Shown one piece after another: positions 1 to 5,936 of a stretch of 9,272 bases of DNA. The first letter of the stretch is position 1; every line of letters starts with the position of its first letter. Source of the DNA: Dehalococcoidia bacterium (GTDB lineage Bacteria > Chloroflexota > Dehalococcoidia > GIF9 > AB-539-J10); contig JAUWGZ010000051.1 in assembly GCA_030606165.1 (NCBI GenBank), positions 1 to 9,272 of the forward strand, written 5' to 3'. Position numbers and translations under genes: made by a program. The notes under the pieces were generated by a model, which did not search any database, was not told the origin of the DNA, and saw only the letters and a list, made by a program, of their open reading frames with translations.

Positions 1-253
1 TATCGTAAATGGCTAAGCCAGCGCTGATAACGCCACCAGGGCAATGAACATAAAGGTTTATATCCTTTTCCGGGTCTTCCCTCTCTAAGTATAGGAGCTG
101 AGCAATAATAAGATTGGCTATCTGGTCGTTGATGGGCGTGCCCAAAAAAACGATTCTCTCTCTGAGCAAGAGGGAGTATATGTCTAAAATACGTTCACCC
201 CGAGCACTAGTCTCGGTCACTGTAGGAATTATCACTTGAGATATTGTTTCCAT
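1..253 (-). CDS. clpP: ATP-dependent Clp protease proteolytic subunit, N-terminal part (cut by window edge)
   Basis: Only the first 84 residues are inside the window; the gene continues past base 1. ClpP is the serine peptidase barrel that degrades substrates fed to it by ClpX or ClpA/C in the cytosol. Recognition rests on the family N-terminus: IPTV near residue 9, RGERILDIYS (18-27), RIVFLGTPI (33-41), the AQLL/EDPEKDI stretch (51-65) and CPGGVISAGLAIYD (71-84). The catalytic Ser, His and Asp lie beyond the edge and cannot be checked. The ATG at 253-251 shares one base with the tig stop (TAATG), and an AAAGGGGG ribosome site lies just upstream, so translation is probably coupled to tig. The residues before PGG read V-H-C, where most ClpPs have I-N-S. 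Identity is near certain from sequence and context. Confidence 0.96.
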   Translation of the reverse strand, partial: METISQVIIPTVTETSARGERILDIYSLLLRERIVFLGTPINDQIANLIIAQLLYLEREDPEKDINLYVHCPGGVISAGLAIYD

Positions 254-1545
254 TATTCCCCCTTTGTCTTATTCTCAGCATTGCCAATGGCTATTTGTAA
301 TAATCGATCCATCGTCTTCTGAGTAAGCAGAGATTGTTCAATTGATTGCCTAACTTGGGGCAGTGAGAGGAACTGCCTTGCGTTTTCCTTATCCTCAGCA
401 TCATTGGCAATCTCATCTACCTTATTATCTACTTCTGAAGAACTAATTTCAATCTTCTCCTCTTCAGCTAATTTCCCTAAGACAAGACCCTGAATAAGCC
501 GCTTTTGCGCTATAGGACGCAGTTCTTGTTTAAGTTCCTCTTCCATTTTATTAGTCTTCTTCAGGTAATCCCCTAGCTCTCTAAAGCCCAAGCGCTGTGC
601 CTCGTCTCTAAGAATTCCGGTAATTTCCTCATCCTCCAAAATGGGAGGATAGCTTACCTCGCTGATTTCCACCAGAGCGTCAAGCGCCTTTTGCTTCGAC
701 TCCAAGCGATTCCTGGCCTCTGTTTTGGCTTTTAAATCAACAGCCACTTTCTTCCTCATATCCGCCAGGTTTTCATAGCCGACACTCCGAGCCAATTCAT
801 CATTGAGCTCTGGCAACTCTTTTTCCTTTATTTCGGTAACAGTGACTTTGAAAGTACCTTCCTTACCACACATTTCCTTAACGGGATAGTCATCAGGAAC
901 AGTCAAACTGAAATTCATTTCTTTATTTTTCTCAGCGCCTTGCAAACGAGAGGCAAATCCAGGCACAGGTGAACTCGAATCCTTATCCACCTCATATAAT
1001 ATGCCTTTGTGATTTAACCAGGGTTTCCCATCCACATTGGCCTCGATGTCCATGGCAACTAGATCACCCAGTTCGACAGAGCGGTCTACAGGCACCCACG
1101 CTCCCTGGCTTTCCCGGAACTTTTCCACGGCATCGGCAACTTCTTTCTTGGCGATTTTTATTACGGGGTCAGGCTCCAGCCTTATGCTATTGTAATCGCC
1201 AAGCTTAACTTCAGGTTTGAGAGACACTATAGCTTTGAAAACCAAAGGCTCAGTTTGAATAATTTCTATTTCTGATCTGGCGATGGGTTTGATTTCCTGA
1301 GACTCAATCGCCTGTTTATAAAGCTGTGGTACAAGATACTCCAATGCCTCTTCCAACAAATTCTTCTTTCCTATGTGCTGCACCAGAATGGCTCGCGGTG
1401 TTTTTCCTTTGCGGAAACCAGGTATGGATACCTCATTAACCAGGTGATGATAAGCCTCTTCCAGTGATTTATCTAACTCAGCGTCTTCAGCCTCAATAGT
1501 AAGGGCTGTCTGGCAATTCCCTAAACTTTCTGTGCTTACTTTCAT
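253..1545 (-). CDS. tig: Trigger factor (ribosome-associated chaperone / peptidyl-prolyl isomerase)
   Basis: The product is 430 residues, the usual length for trigger factor, which docks on the ribosomal exit tunnel and shields nascent chains. The N-terminal ribosome-binding domain carries the signature GFRKGKTP at residues 43-50. An FKBP-type isomerase domain follows at about 155-242 (ELGDLVAMDIEA at its start, VPGFASRLQGA in the middle, FKVTVTEIKEKELPELND at its end). The C-terminal helical chaperone arms occupy the rest and are rich in Glu and Lys. The ATG at 1545-1543 is preceded by AAGGAA at 1557-1552, and the start lies 13 bases after the aspS stop. The tig-clpP order is very common in bacteria, and here it is extended upstream by aspS, giving an aspS-tig-clpP operon. 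Nothing appears truncated. Confidence 0.97.
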   Translation of the reverse strand: MKVSTESLGNCQTALTIEAEDAELDKSLEEAYHHLVNEVSIPGFRKGKTPRAILVQHIGKKNLLEEALEYLVPQLYKQAIESQEIKPIARSEIEIIQTEPLVFKAIVSLKPEVKLGDYNSIRLEPDPVIKIAKKEVADAVEKFRESQGAWVPVDRSVELGDLVAMDIEANVDGKPWLNHKGILYEVDKDSSSPVPGFASRLQGAEKNKEMNFSLTVPDDYPVKEMCGKEGTFKVTVTEIKEKELPELNDELARSVGYENLADMRKKVAVDLKAKTEARNRLESKQKALDALVEISEVSYPPILEDEEITGILRDEAQRLGFRELGDYLKKTNKMEEELKQELRPIAQKRLIQGLVLGKLAEEEKIEISSSEVDNKVDEIANDAEDKENARQFLSLPQVRQSIEQSLLTQKTMDRLLQIAIGNAENKTKGE

Positions 1546-1558
1546 GTCTCATTCCTTG

Positions 1559-3352
1559 TCATTGTGGGTGAAGAACCTCCCGTTTTAGCTTAAGGTTTAG
1601 CTCGTCAAGCTGGCGCTTATTAACATAGGAGGGGCTGTCCAGCATCATATCAACGGCGTTTTGATTTTTCGGGAAAGCAATAACCTCCCTTATGCTCCCC
1701 TCCCCGGCAAATAACATCACCAAACGGTCCAGTCCTATGGCAATACCACCATGTGGTGGTGCTCCATATTCCAGGGCCTCTAAGAGACCTCCAAATCGGG
1801 CCTCCGTTTCTTCTTTGCTGTAACCAAGGAGGCTAAATATTTTTTCTTGAAGCTGACGGTTGTGAATTCTGATACTGCCGCTGCCAAGTTCACAACCATT
1901 GCACACTACATCATAATGCTGACCATAAACCTTAGCTGGTTCTGTATCAAGAAGCAACGCATCTTCTTCTCGAGGAGCAGTAAACGGATGGTGCATGGGT
2001 TCCCAACGATTCTCAGCCTCATTCCTCTCCAAAAAAGGAAAATCAACTACGAAGGCAAAAGCCAGCAGGTCAGCATCGGCTAGATTAAGCCGCTGTGCCA
2101 TCTCGCGGCGCAACTCATCCAGTGTTTTGTTGACTATCTCCAGCTTATCAGCCACGATAAGCAAAAGGTCGCCAGGCTTTGCTCCGAATCTACCGGCTAT
2201 TTCTTCCAATTGGTGAGAGGTTAAATATTTAGCAGCCGCCGATTTTACCTCATCCAAAGTTATTACCTCTCCTGTAAAAGCCATAGTCATCAAACCCTGG
2301 GCACCACAACTCTTGGCTAAATCTATCAATTCATCAAGTTGATGGCGGGTATAATGACCACAGCCAGGGACGCATATTCCCTTCACCTTGCCATTATTAT
2401 CGAGGGCCGAACGGAAAACCTGAAAGTCGGTACTGGCGGCGATATCAGATATATCCTTGAGCTCCAGGCCAAACCTGATATCCGGTTTATCCGTGCCATA
2501 CTTCTCCATCGCTTCTTTATAGGAAAGGTAGGGAAAGGGCTCCAGTAATCGCATATCAGGTTTAACAGTCTTCACAAGCGAGGTGAAGAGTTCCTCCATG
2601 AGCTGCAATATGTCCTTTACTTCGATGAAACTCATCTCTATGTCAAGCTGAGTAAATTCAGGCTGGCGATCTGCCCGGAGGTCTTCATCCCTGAAGCAAC
2701 GAGCTATCTGGAAGTACTTGTCAAACCCGGCTACCATGAGAAGTTGTTTGAGCTGCTGTGGAGATTGAGGAAGAGCATAAAACTTGCCGGGATTGATACG
2801 ACTGGGCACAAGGTAGTCCCGGGCTCCCTCCGGCGTGCTCTTAATCAAAATAGGTGTTTCAATTTCAACAAATCCCTTAGCGTCGAGGAAATCACGAATG
2901 AACTTTATCGTCTTGTGGCGTAAGAGAAGGTTATCCTTCATCCTCGGTCTTCTCAGGTACAGGTAGCGGTTTTTGAGGCAAAGCGATTCTTCAACATCTT
3001 CATCTTCACTTATGTAAAACGGCGGCGTTTTCGACGGATTGAGGATGACAGCCTCTTTTGCTACGACTTCAATATCTCCGGTAGCCAATTTGCGATTCTT
3101 CGTCCCTTCAGGGCGAGGGACAACTTCTCCAGTAACCTGAATTACATACTCGCTACGGAGCGAACCAGCTATCTGGTATGCCTCTTGTGATACCTGGGGA
3201 TTGAACACTACTTGGACTATACCTTCCCGGTCACGCAGGTCAATGAATACCTTCCCGCCATGGTCACGACGTCGGTGCACCCAGCCAGCCAAAGTTACCT
3301 TTTGTCCGGCATGGTTTTTCCTCAGTTCACCACAGTTATGGCTTTTAAGCAA
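1559..3352 (-). CDS. aspS: Aspartyl-tRNA synthetase, predicted non-discriminating (Asp/Asn)
   Basis: The 597-residue protein is a bacterial-type class IIb AspRS. It has an N-terminal OB-fold anticodon-binding domain (about 1-105), class II motif 2 at 220-237 (FRDEDLRADRQ then PEFTQLD), a bacterial GAD insertion at roughly 290-420, and motif 3 at 536-544 (GIAIGLDRL). It ligates Asp to tRNA. His31 in RRDHGG and Gly83 in PEGTKN match the residues linked to relaxed tRNA recognition in Pseudomonas aeruginosa AspRS; E. coli has Leu at the first position. It therefore probably also charges tRNA-Asn, with GatCAB completing Asn-tRNA; that is inference. The start is TTG at 3352-3350. An AAGGAG site sits seven bases upstream, and the nearby ATG at 3380 is in another frame. 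It is the first gene of the operon, directly behind a strong promoter. Confidence 0.97.
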   Translation of the reverse strand: MLKSHNCGELRKNHAGQKVTLAGWVHRRRDHGGKVFIDLRDREGIVQVVFNPQVSQEAYQIAGSLRSEYVIQVTGEVVPRPEGTKNRKLATGDIEVVAKEAVILNPSKTPPFYISEDEDVEESLCLKNRYLYLRRPRMKDNLLLRHKTIKFIRDFLDAKGFVEIETPILIKSTPEGARDYLVPSRINPGKFYALPQSPQQLKQLLMVAGFDKYFQIARCFRDEDLRADRQPEFTQLDIEMSFIEVKDILQLMEELFTSLVKTVKPDMRLLEPFPYLSYKEAMEKYGTDKPDIRFGLELKDISDIAASTDFQVFRSALDNNGKVKGICVPGCGHYTRHQLDELIDLAKSCGAQGLMTMAFTGEVITLDEVKSAAAKYLTSHQLEEIAGRFGAKPGDLLLIVADKLEIVNKTLDELRREMAQRLNLADADLLAFAFVVDFPFLERNEAENRWEPMHHPFTAPREEDALLLDTEPAKVYGQHYDVVCNGCELGSGSIRIHNRQLQEKIFSLLGYSKEETEARFGGLLEALEYGAPPHGGIAIGLDRLVMLFAGEGSIREVIAFPKNQNAVDMMLDSPSYVNKRQLDELNLKLKREVLHPQ

Positions 3353-3378
3353 GGATAGTCTCCTTTTCTGAATTGTCC

Positions 3379-3407
3379 ATTATAGCTTATAAAAGAGTGG
3401 CTTTCAA
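3379..3407 (-). promoter_or_regulatory. Sigma-70-type promoter of the aspS-tig-clpP operon
   Basis: On the minus strand, TTGAAA (3407-3402) is followed by a 17-base spacer and a perfect TATAAT (3384-3379). Transcription would start near 3372, giving a leader of about 20 bases that still contains the AAGGAG ribosome site before the TTG start at 3352. Spacing and both hexamers are near consensus for the housekeeping sigma factor. Confidence 0.82.
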
Positions 3408-3558
3408 TTGAGCTAAGAGGTCACGGCTCCGCTAGCTCCTGAAGAACGGCCGGCACCGGCTTATGGCACTAAGTTCCTATCACGTGCGGCGCTAATGAGT
3501 CGAACAGAGACTTTTGTGAGAGCAATCGGCATGTCTGTGTCGTTTAGGTCAATTCTTG

Positions 3559-3618
3559 TTGTACCGCCTGAAATCAGCGGCGGGCGGCAAAGCCGTCCTC
3601 TGGATTTATTTGCTAGCC
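3559..3618 (-). repeat. Degenerate attC-like site at the 3' end of the hicBA cassette
   Basis: Read on the minus strand, the core is nearly the same as the 4030-4087 site. Both have AAAT after the first box, a CAGAGG-A-CGGC arm (CAGCGG-A-CGGC in the other site), a GCCGCCGCTG return arm and then ATTT. The extra unpaired A between the two half-stems, a hallmark of attC, is kept. The outer boxes are off consensus: GGCTAGC (3618-3612) instead of RYYYAAC, and GGTACAA (3565-3559) instead of GTTRRRY. The TAG inside the first box is the hicA stop codon, which is common in real cassettes. The site is probably a decayed attC. Confidence 0.62.
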
Positions 3619-3795
3619 ATCCTGCTTCAACGTTTTTATGATATGTTTTGCAAGATTGTCGTTGATTTCGTGATGTCTCGGAACAGGTTGAGCAATTTTT
3701 GTTCTTGGATTCTGATACCAATCGTGTCTTCTTCCACGTCTAATAAAAACACAACCCACCTCTTCCAGTTGCCTTACCAGATCTTTTCTTTTCAT
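3613..3795 (-). CDS. hicA: HicA-type mRNA interferase toxin
   Basis: This 60-residue protein is a HicA-family toxin, a small double-stranded-RNA-binding-like fold that cleaves mRNA when not bound by HicB. The family pattern is visible: MKRKDLVRQLEEVGC at the N-terminus, then GRRHDWY (21-27) with the presumed catalytic His24, then QPVPRHHEI (36-44), corresponding to the conserved VPRHxEI segment. Its ATG overlaps the hicB stop by four bases (ATGA), so toxin synthesis is coupled to the antitoxin, and no strong ribosome site of its own is seen. The stop codon falls inside the first box of the trailing attC-like site. Length and catalytic residue look intact, so the toxin is probably functional. 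It is antitoxin-first, the opposite of the hicA-hicB order in many genomes. Confidence 0.9.
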   Translation of the reverse strand: MKRKDLVRQLEEVGCVFIRRGRRHDWYQNPRTKIAQPVPRHHEINDNLAKHIIKTLKQDG

Positions 3796-3983
3796 GCTAT
3801 TTCCAGTTCGGCAACTTTACGAACATACGGAATAGCACCACTGGTTAAATCGTCATAAATATCTTTGAGGTTTTCTTTCAATTCTTCTAATGACTTTCCT
3901 TGCGTCATATAATCTGGATATTCTTCCAAATAACCAAGCCATATATCATCGTCTTGCCAGTATATAAATCTTGTGGTACCCAT
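3792..3983 (-). CDS. hicB: HicB-type antitoxin, short form without DNA-binding domain
   Basis: This 63-residue protein matches the compact partial RNase H-like domain of HicB antitoxins: a beta strand (RFIYWQDDDIWLGYLEEYPDY, residues 5-25), the TQGKSLEEL turn (27-35), then a helix with NLKDIYDDL (38-46). HicB binds and blocks HicA. There is no room for the C-terminal HTH or ribbon-helix-helix domain that lets longer HicBs repress their own promoter, so autoregulation by this protein alone is doubtful. The ATG is at 3983-3981 with an AGAGGAG site a few bases upstream. hicB precedes hicA and overlaps it by four bases. A TATAAT box at 4016-4011 lies about 28 bases upstream, so the pair has its own promoter within the cassette. 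Confidence 0.86.
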   Translation of the reverse strand: MGTTRFIYWQDDDIWLGYLEEYPDYMTQGKSLEELKENLKDIYDDLTSGAIPYVRKVAELEIA

Positions 3984-4010
3984 AATCTCCTCTTGATATT
4001 CTTCCTCTTA

Positions 4011-4016
4011 ATTATA
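4011..4016 (-). promoter_or_regulatory. -10 box of the cassette-borne hicBA promoter
   Basis: A perfect TATAAT lies on the minus strand between the attC site and hicB, after an A-rich tract. No good -35 is found at 16-18 bases; the matching stretch falls in the R' end of attC and fits poorly. Cassette toxin-antitoxin genes usually carry their own promoter, which supports the call. Confidence 0.5.
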
Positions 4017-4029
4017 TCATTTTTTTCTT

Positions 4030-4087
4030 GCCTAACGTTCTAAATCAGCGGCGGCTGAAAGCCGTCCGCTGGAATGATTTGTTAGGC
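4030..4087 (-). repeat. attC integron recombination site upstream of hicBA
   Basis: This 58-base imperfect palindrome is read on the minus strand. GCCTAAC (4087-4081) fits the RYYYAAC box, and GTTAGGC (4036-4030) fits the GTTRRRY box. Between them are a nine-base spacer, then CAGCGG-A-CGGC, the loop TTTCA, GCCG-CCGCTG and a second nine-base spacer. The inner arms pair completely except for one extra A in the first arm, which is the extrahelical base that orients attC recombination. The orientation agrees with the hicBA direction. Both boxes, the central spacer bulges, the extrahelical base and the length all match short attC sites such as those of aadA cassettes. Confidence 0.8.
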
Positions 4088-4102
4088 GTAAATAATCTGT
4101 TT

Positions 4103-4134
4103 TGGCGACATCTGAATTAGGTGTCGTGTCGCCA
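4103..4134. repeat. Inverted repeat across the aroKB stop codon
   Basis: TGGCGACA (4103-4110) and TGTCGCCA (4127-4134) form a perfect eight-base stem around a 16-base loop that contains the aroKB stop codon at 4119-4117. No run of T follows on either strand, so it does not look like a standard intrinsic terminator. It lies 15 bases from the attC site. Confidence 0.5.
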
Positions 4135-5877
4135 CAACTCTAGAAGAATGGCTTGCACATCCTGCTGAGGCACATCGCTACGAATTACTACTTTGCCGAT
4201 ATCTTGTAACAGCACCCAGCGAATTGCCTTCCTGCTCACTTTTTTATCCAGTTCCATGGCCTTAGTTACCCCGGCAAGGCTCAACTTGAGATTGCTTCGC
4301 GTCCTGCCACGCCTTTGGCTCGCAGCTTCGGCTCGCAATGACGTGGGTAGACCGAATTTCTGTAATAAGGCTTGCTGGCGCTCCACTGCCGCTGAAGGCA
4401 AAAGACCTAATCGCTGACTGAGCTTGGCCGCTCCCATCATGCCAATAGCTACCGCTTCGCCATGAAGAAAGCGCTTATATTGTGTAGCCGCCTCTAGGCC
4501 GTGAGCGATGGTATGCCCATAATTTAAGATGGTACGTTTCCCTTTCCTTTCCTTTTCATCCTGACTGACGACCTGAGCCTTGATAGCAGCGCTGCGGGCA
4601 ATAGCCTGAGTGATTAGCTCTGGTTCTAGCTTTATCAGCTTATTAACATTGCTCTCCAGGAATTGAACAAATTCCTCATCAAGAATCATGCCATGCTTAA
4701 TAACTTCAGCCCAGCCTGAGGTCAGCTCACGCTGAGGCAGAGTGGTAAGAGTCTGACAGTCAGCCAAAACCAGGTTAGGCTGATAGAAGGCACCAATAAG
4801 GTTTTTTCCCTCAGGATGATTAACCCCGACCTTACCCCCGATGCTGGCATCAACCATGGCTACCAAGCTGGTTGGCACTTGTACCCAGAACATGCCCCGC
4901 AAAAAGGTGGCAGCGACGAAGCCCGCTAAGTCGCCTACCATGCCACCACCCAGGGCGATGATAATATCGTCTCGCTCCGCTCGATGCTCGACAAGGAAAT
5001 CGTAAATCTTGATAGCATAGTCCATGCTTTTCGTTTCTTCACCCGGCGGCACTACAAAATAATTAACAGCAAAGCCAGCGTCCTTGAGGATTCCCTCGAC
5101 TTTGCTGCCGTAAACAGAGAAGACATTCTCGTCGCTAATTACGGTGGCTGTACCGGATAAAGCAGCTTTCTTCATCTTTTCGCCCAGCTTGTCCAATAAA
5201 CCATAGCCAACAAGGACAGGATAACTTTGAGTCGCAGTTTCCACCAGGCAAGCGATGTCTTTGTCACTGCCACTCCGAGCTTTTTCCCTGTCATTGCGAG
5301 CCTTTTCCCTGTCATTGCGAGGAGCGTAGCGACGAAGCAATCTCCAAGCCTTTATTACCTCCTCCACCACCTGGCTGATGTTTAGATTGTCGGTATGGAC
5401 CGTCCAGTCAACATTAGCATAGTGAGGCTGCCGGGAGGCTTTAAGCTGCCTGATGCGTTCCAGGGGGTTATCTTTAGCTAAAAGGGGGCGAACTTCGGTC
5501 TCAGGACCACGAGCAGCCTCACGGAATAAGCGCTCATAGATTGTCTCAGGTTTAGCCTCCAGGCAAACAATTAGCCCGGTTTTGGCAAGCAACTCATAGT
5601 TTTGCGGGTCAACTATGGCACCGCCGCCAATAGCTATGACTGTCTGACTTTGTCGGCAAGCTTTTCTAATCGTCCCGCGTTCCAGTTCCCTGAATCTAGC
5701 TTCCCCATCCTGACGAAAAATCTCAGCGATAGACTTGCCAGTTTGTTTAACTATCTCGTCATCGGTATCAATGAAATTCCAATTTAATCTCAGGGCTACC
5801 TCCATAGCCACCAGAGATTTACCGGTGCCCGAGAAACCTGTAATAATGAGATTGGTTATCCGCCTGTCCGATTTCAT
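4117..5877 (-). CDS. aroKB: Bifunctional shikimate kinase / 3-dehydroquinate synthase (AroK-AroB fusion)
   Basis: The 586-residue protein joins two shikimate-pathway enzymes. Residues 1-172 are shikimate kinase: Walker A GFSGTGKS (14-21), DTDDE (37-41), FRELE (62-66), GGGAIVD (84-90) and the lid Arg in RPLL (130-133). Residues about 208-575 are 3-dehydroquinate synthase: GGGMVGD (310-316), VPTSLVAMVDASIGGKVGVN (334-353), and zinc ligands Glu391, His455 and His472. All expected key residues are present. AroK-AroB fusions are known, for example in Thermotoga. The linker (179-201) and a loop at 513-530 are encoded by dispersed repeat DNA inserted in frame. The ATG at 5877 has GAAGG seven bases upstream. 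The gene lies 59 bases after the presenilin-like gene and may be co-transcribed with it. The hicBA cassette lies immediately downstream. Confidence 0.95.
   Translation of the reverse strand: MKSDRRITNLIITGFSGTGKSLVAMEVALRLNWNFIDTDDEIVKQTGKSIAEIFRQDGEARFRELERGTIRKACRQSQTVIAIGGGAIVDPQNYELLAKTGLIVCLEAKPETIYERLFREAARGPETEVRPLLAKDNPLERIRQLKASRQPHYANVDWTVHTDNLNISQVVEEVIKAWRLLRRYAPRNDREKARNDREKARSGSDKDIACLVETATQSYPVLVGYGLLDKLGEKMKKAALSGTATVISDENVFSVYGSKVEGILKDAGFAVNYFVVPPGEETKSMDYAIKIYDFLVEHRAERDDIIIALGGGMVGDLAGFVAATFLRGMFWVQVPTSLVAMVDASIGGKVGVNHPEGKNLIGAFYQPNLVLADCQTLTTLPQRELTSGWAEVIKHGMILDEEFVQFLESNVNKLIKLEPELITQAIARSAAIKAQVVSQDEKERKGKRTILNYGHTIAHGLEAATQYKRFLHGEAVAIGMMGAAKLSQRLGLLPSAAVERQQALLQKFGLPTSLRAEAASQRRGRTRSNLKLSLAGVTKAMELDKKVSRKAIRWVLLQDIGKVVIRSDVPQQDVQAILLELWRHDT
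4288..4342 (-). repeat. Dispersed palindromic repeat inserted in frame in the aroB part
   Basis: On the minus strand the segment begins GTCATTGCGAG and ends GCAATCTC, the terminal signature shared with the elements at 5311-5344 and 7786-7882. It encodes residues 513-530, a Ser/Arg/Ala-rich loop between the conserved GLP and the SLAG...AMELDKK helix of 3-dehydroquinate synthase. Typical AroB sequences have only a few residues here. The reading frame stays open across it. Confidence 0.72.
5277..5344. repeat. Palindromic repeat plus 21-base tandem duplication forming the AroK-AroB linker
   Basis: GTCATTGCGAGG...GAAGCAATCTC (5311-5344) is a compact 34-base member of the dispersed family. Directly beside it a 21-base unit occurs twice (5277-5297 and 5298-5318) with one mismatch. 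In the protein this gives RNDREKA at residues 187-193 and again at 194-200. The unit length is a multiple of three, so duplication kept the frame. The stretch joins the kinase and synthase domains. Confidence 0.78.
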
Positions 5878-5936
5878 CTAGTTACCTTCGTCAGTATATT
5901 GAAAAATCCAGATTAGAGCAAGAACTTGCCGTGTCA

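Larger units (their letters stand above)
3565..4035 (-). mobile_element. Integron-type gene cassette carrying hicB-hicA
   Basis: The hicBA pair is bracketed by two attC-like sites in the same orientation as the genes. Taking the usual cut between G and TT of the GTTRRRY box, the cassette runs from 4035 down to 3565, about 471 bases, a typical cassette size. The arrangement is classic: a complete attC upstream (4030-4087), a short leader with its own -10 box, two compact genes, and a second attC-like site (3559-3618) that begins at the stop codon of the last gene. Toxin-antitoxin pairs, including HicAB, are known cassette cargo. No integrase, attI or further cassettes are in the window, so this is a solitary or leftover cassette. 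The trailing site is degenerate, so the cassette may no longer be mobile. The claim rests on motif and fold inspection only. Confidence 0.72.

Noticed and set aside
3408..3558. Stretch between the cassette and the aspS promoter, with small GC-rich palindromes such as GCCGGTGCCGG near 3450
   Set aside because: No T-run follows the palindromes on the minus strand, and no gene, RNA or complete attC can be supported. I see nothing assignable here.
3461..3721. 86-codon minus-strand open frame overlapping hicA and the trailing attC-like site
   Set aside because: It runs out of frame through hicA and a palindrome, has no family resemblance and no ribosome site. The last 24 codons (from 3534) lie outside hicA but show no recognisable motif.
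4103..4134. Intrinsic terminator for aroKB
   Set aside because: The eight-base stem is perfect but the loop is long, the stop codon is inside it and no T-tract follows, so it is listed only as an inverted repeat.
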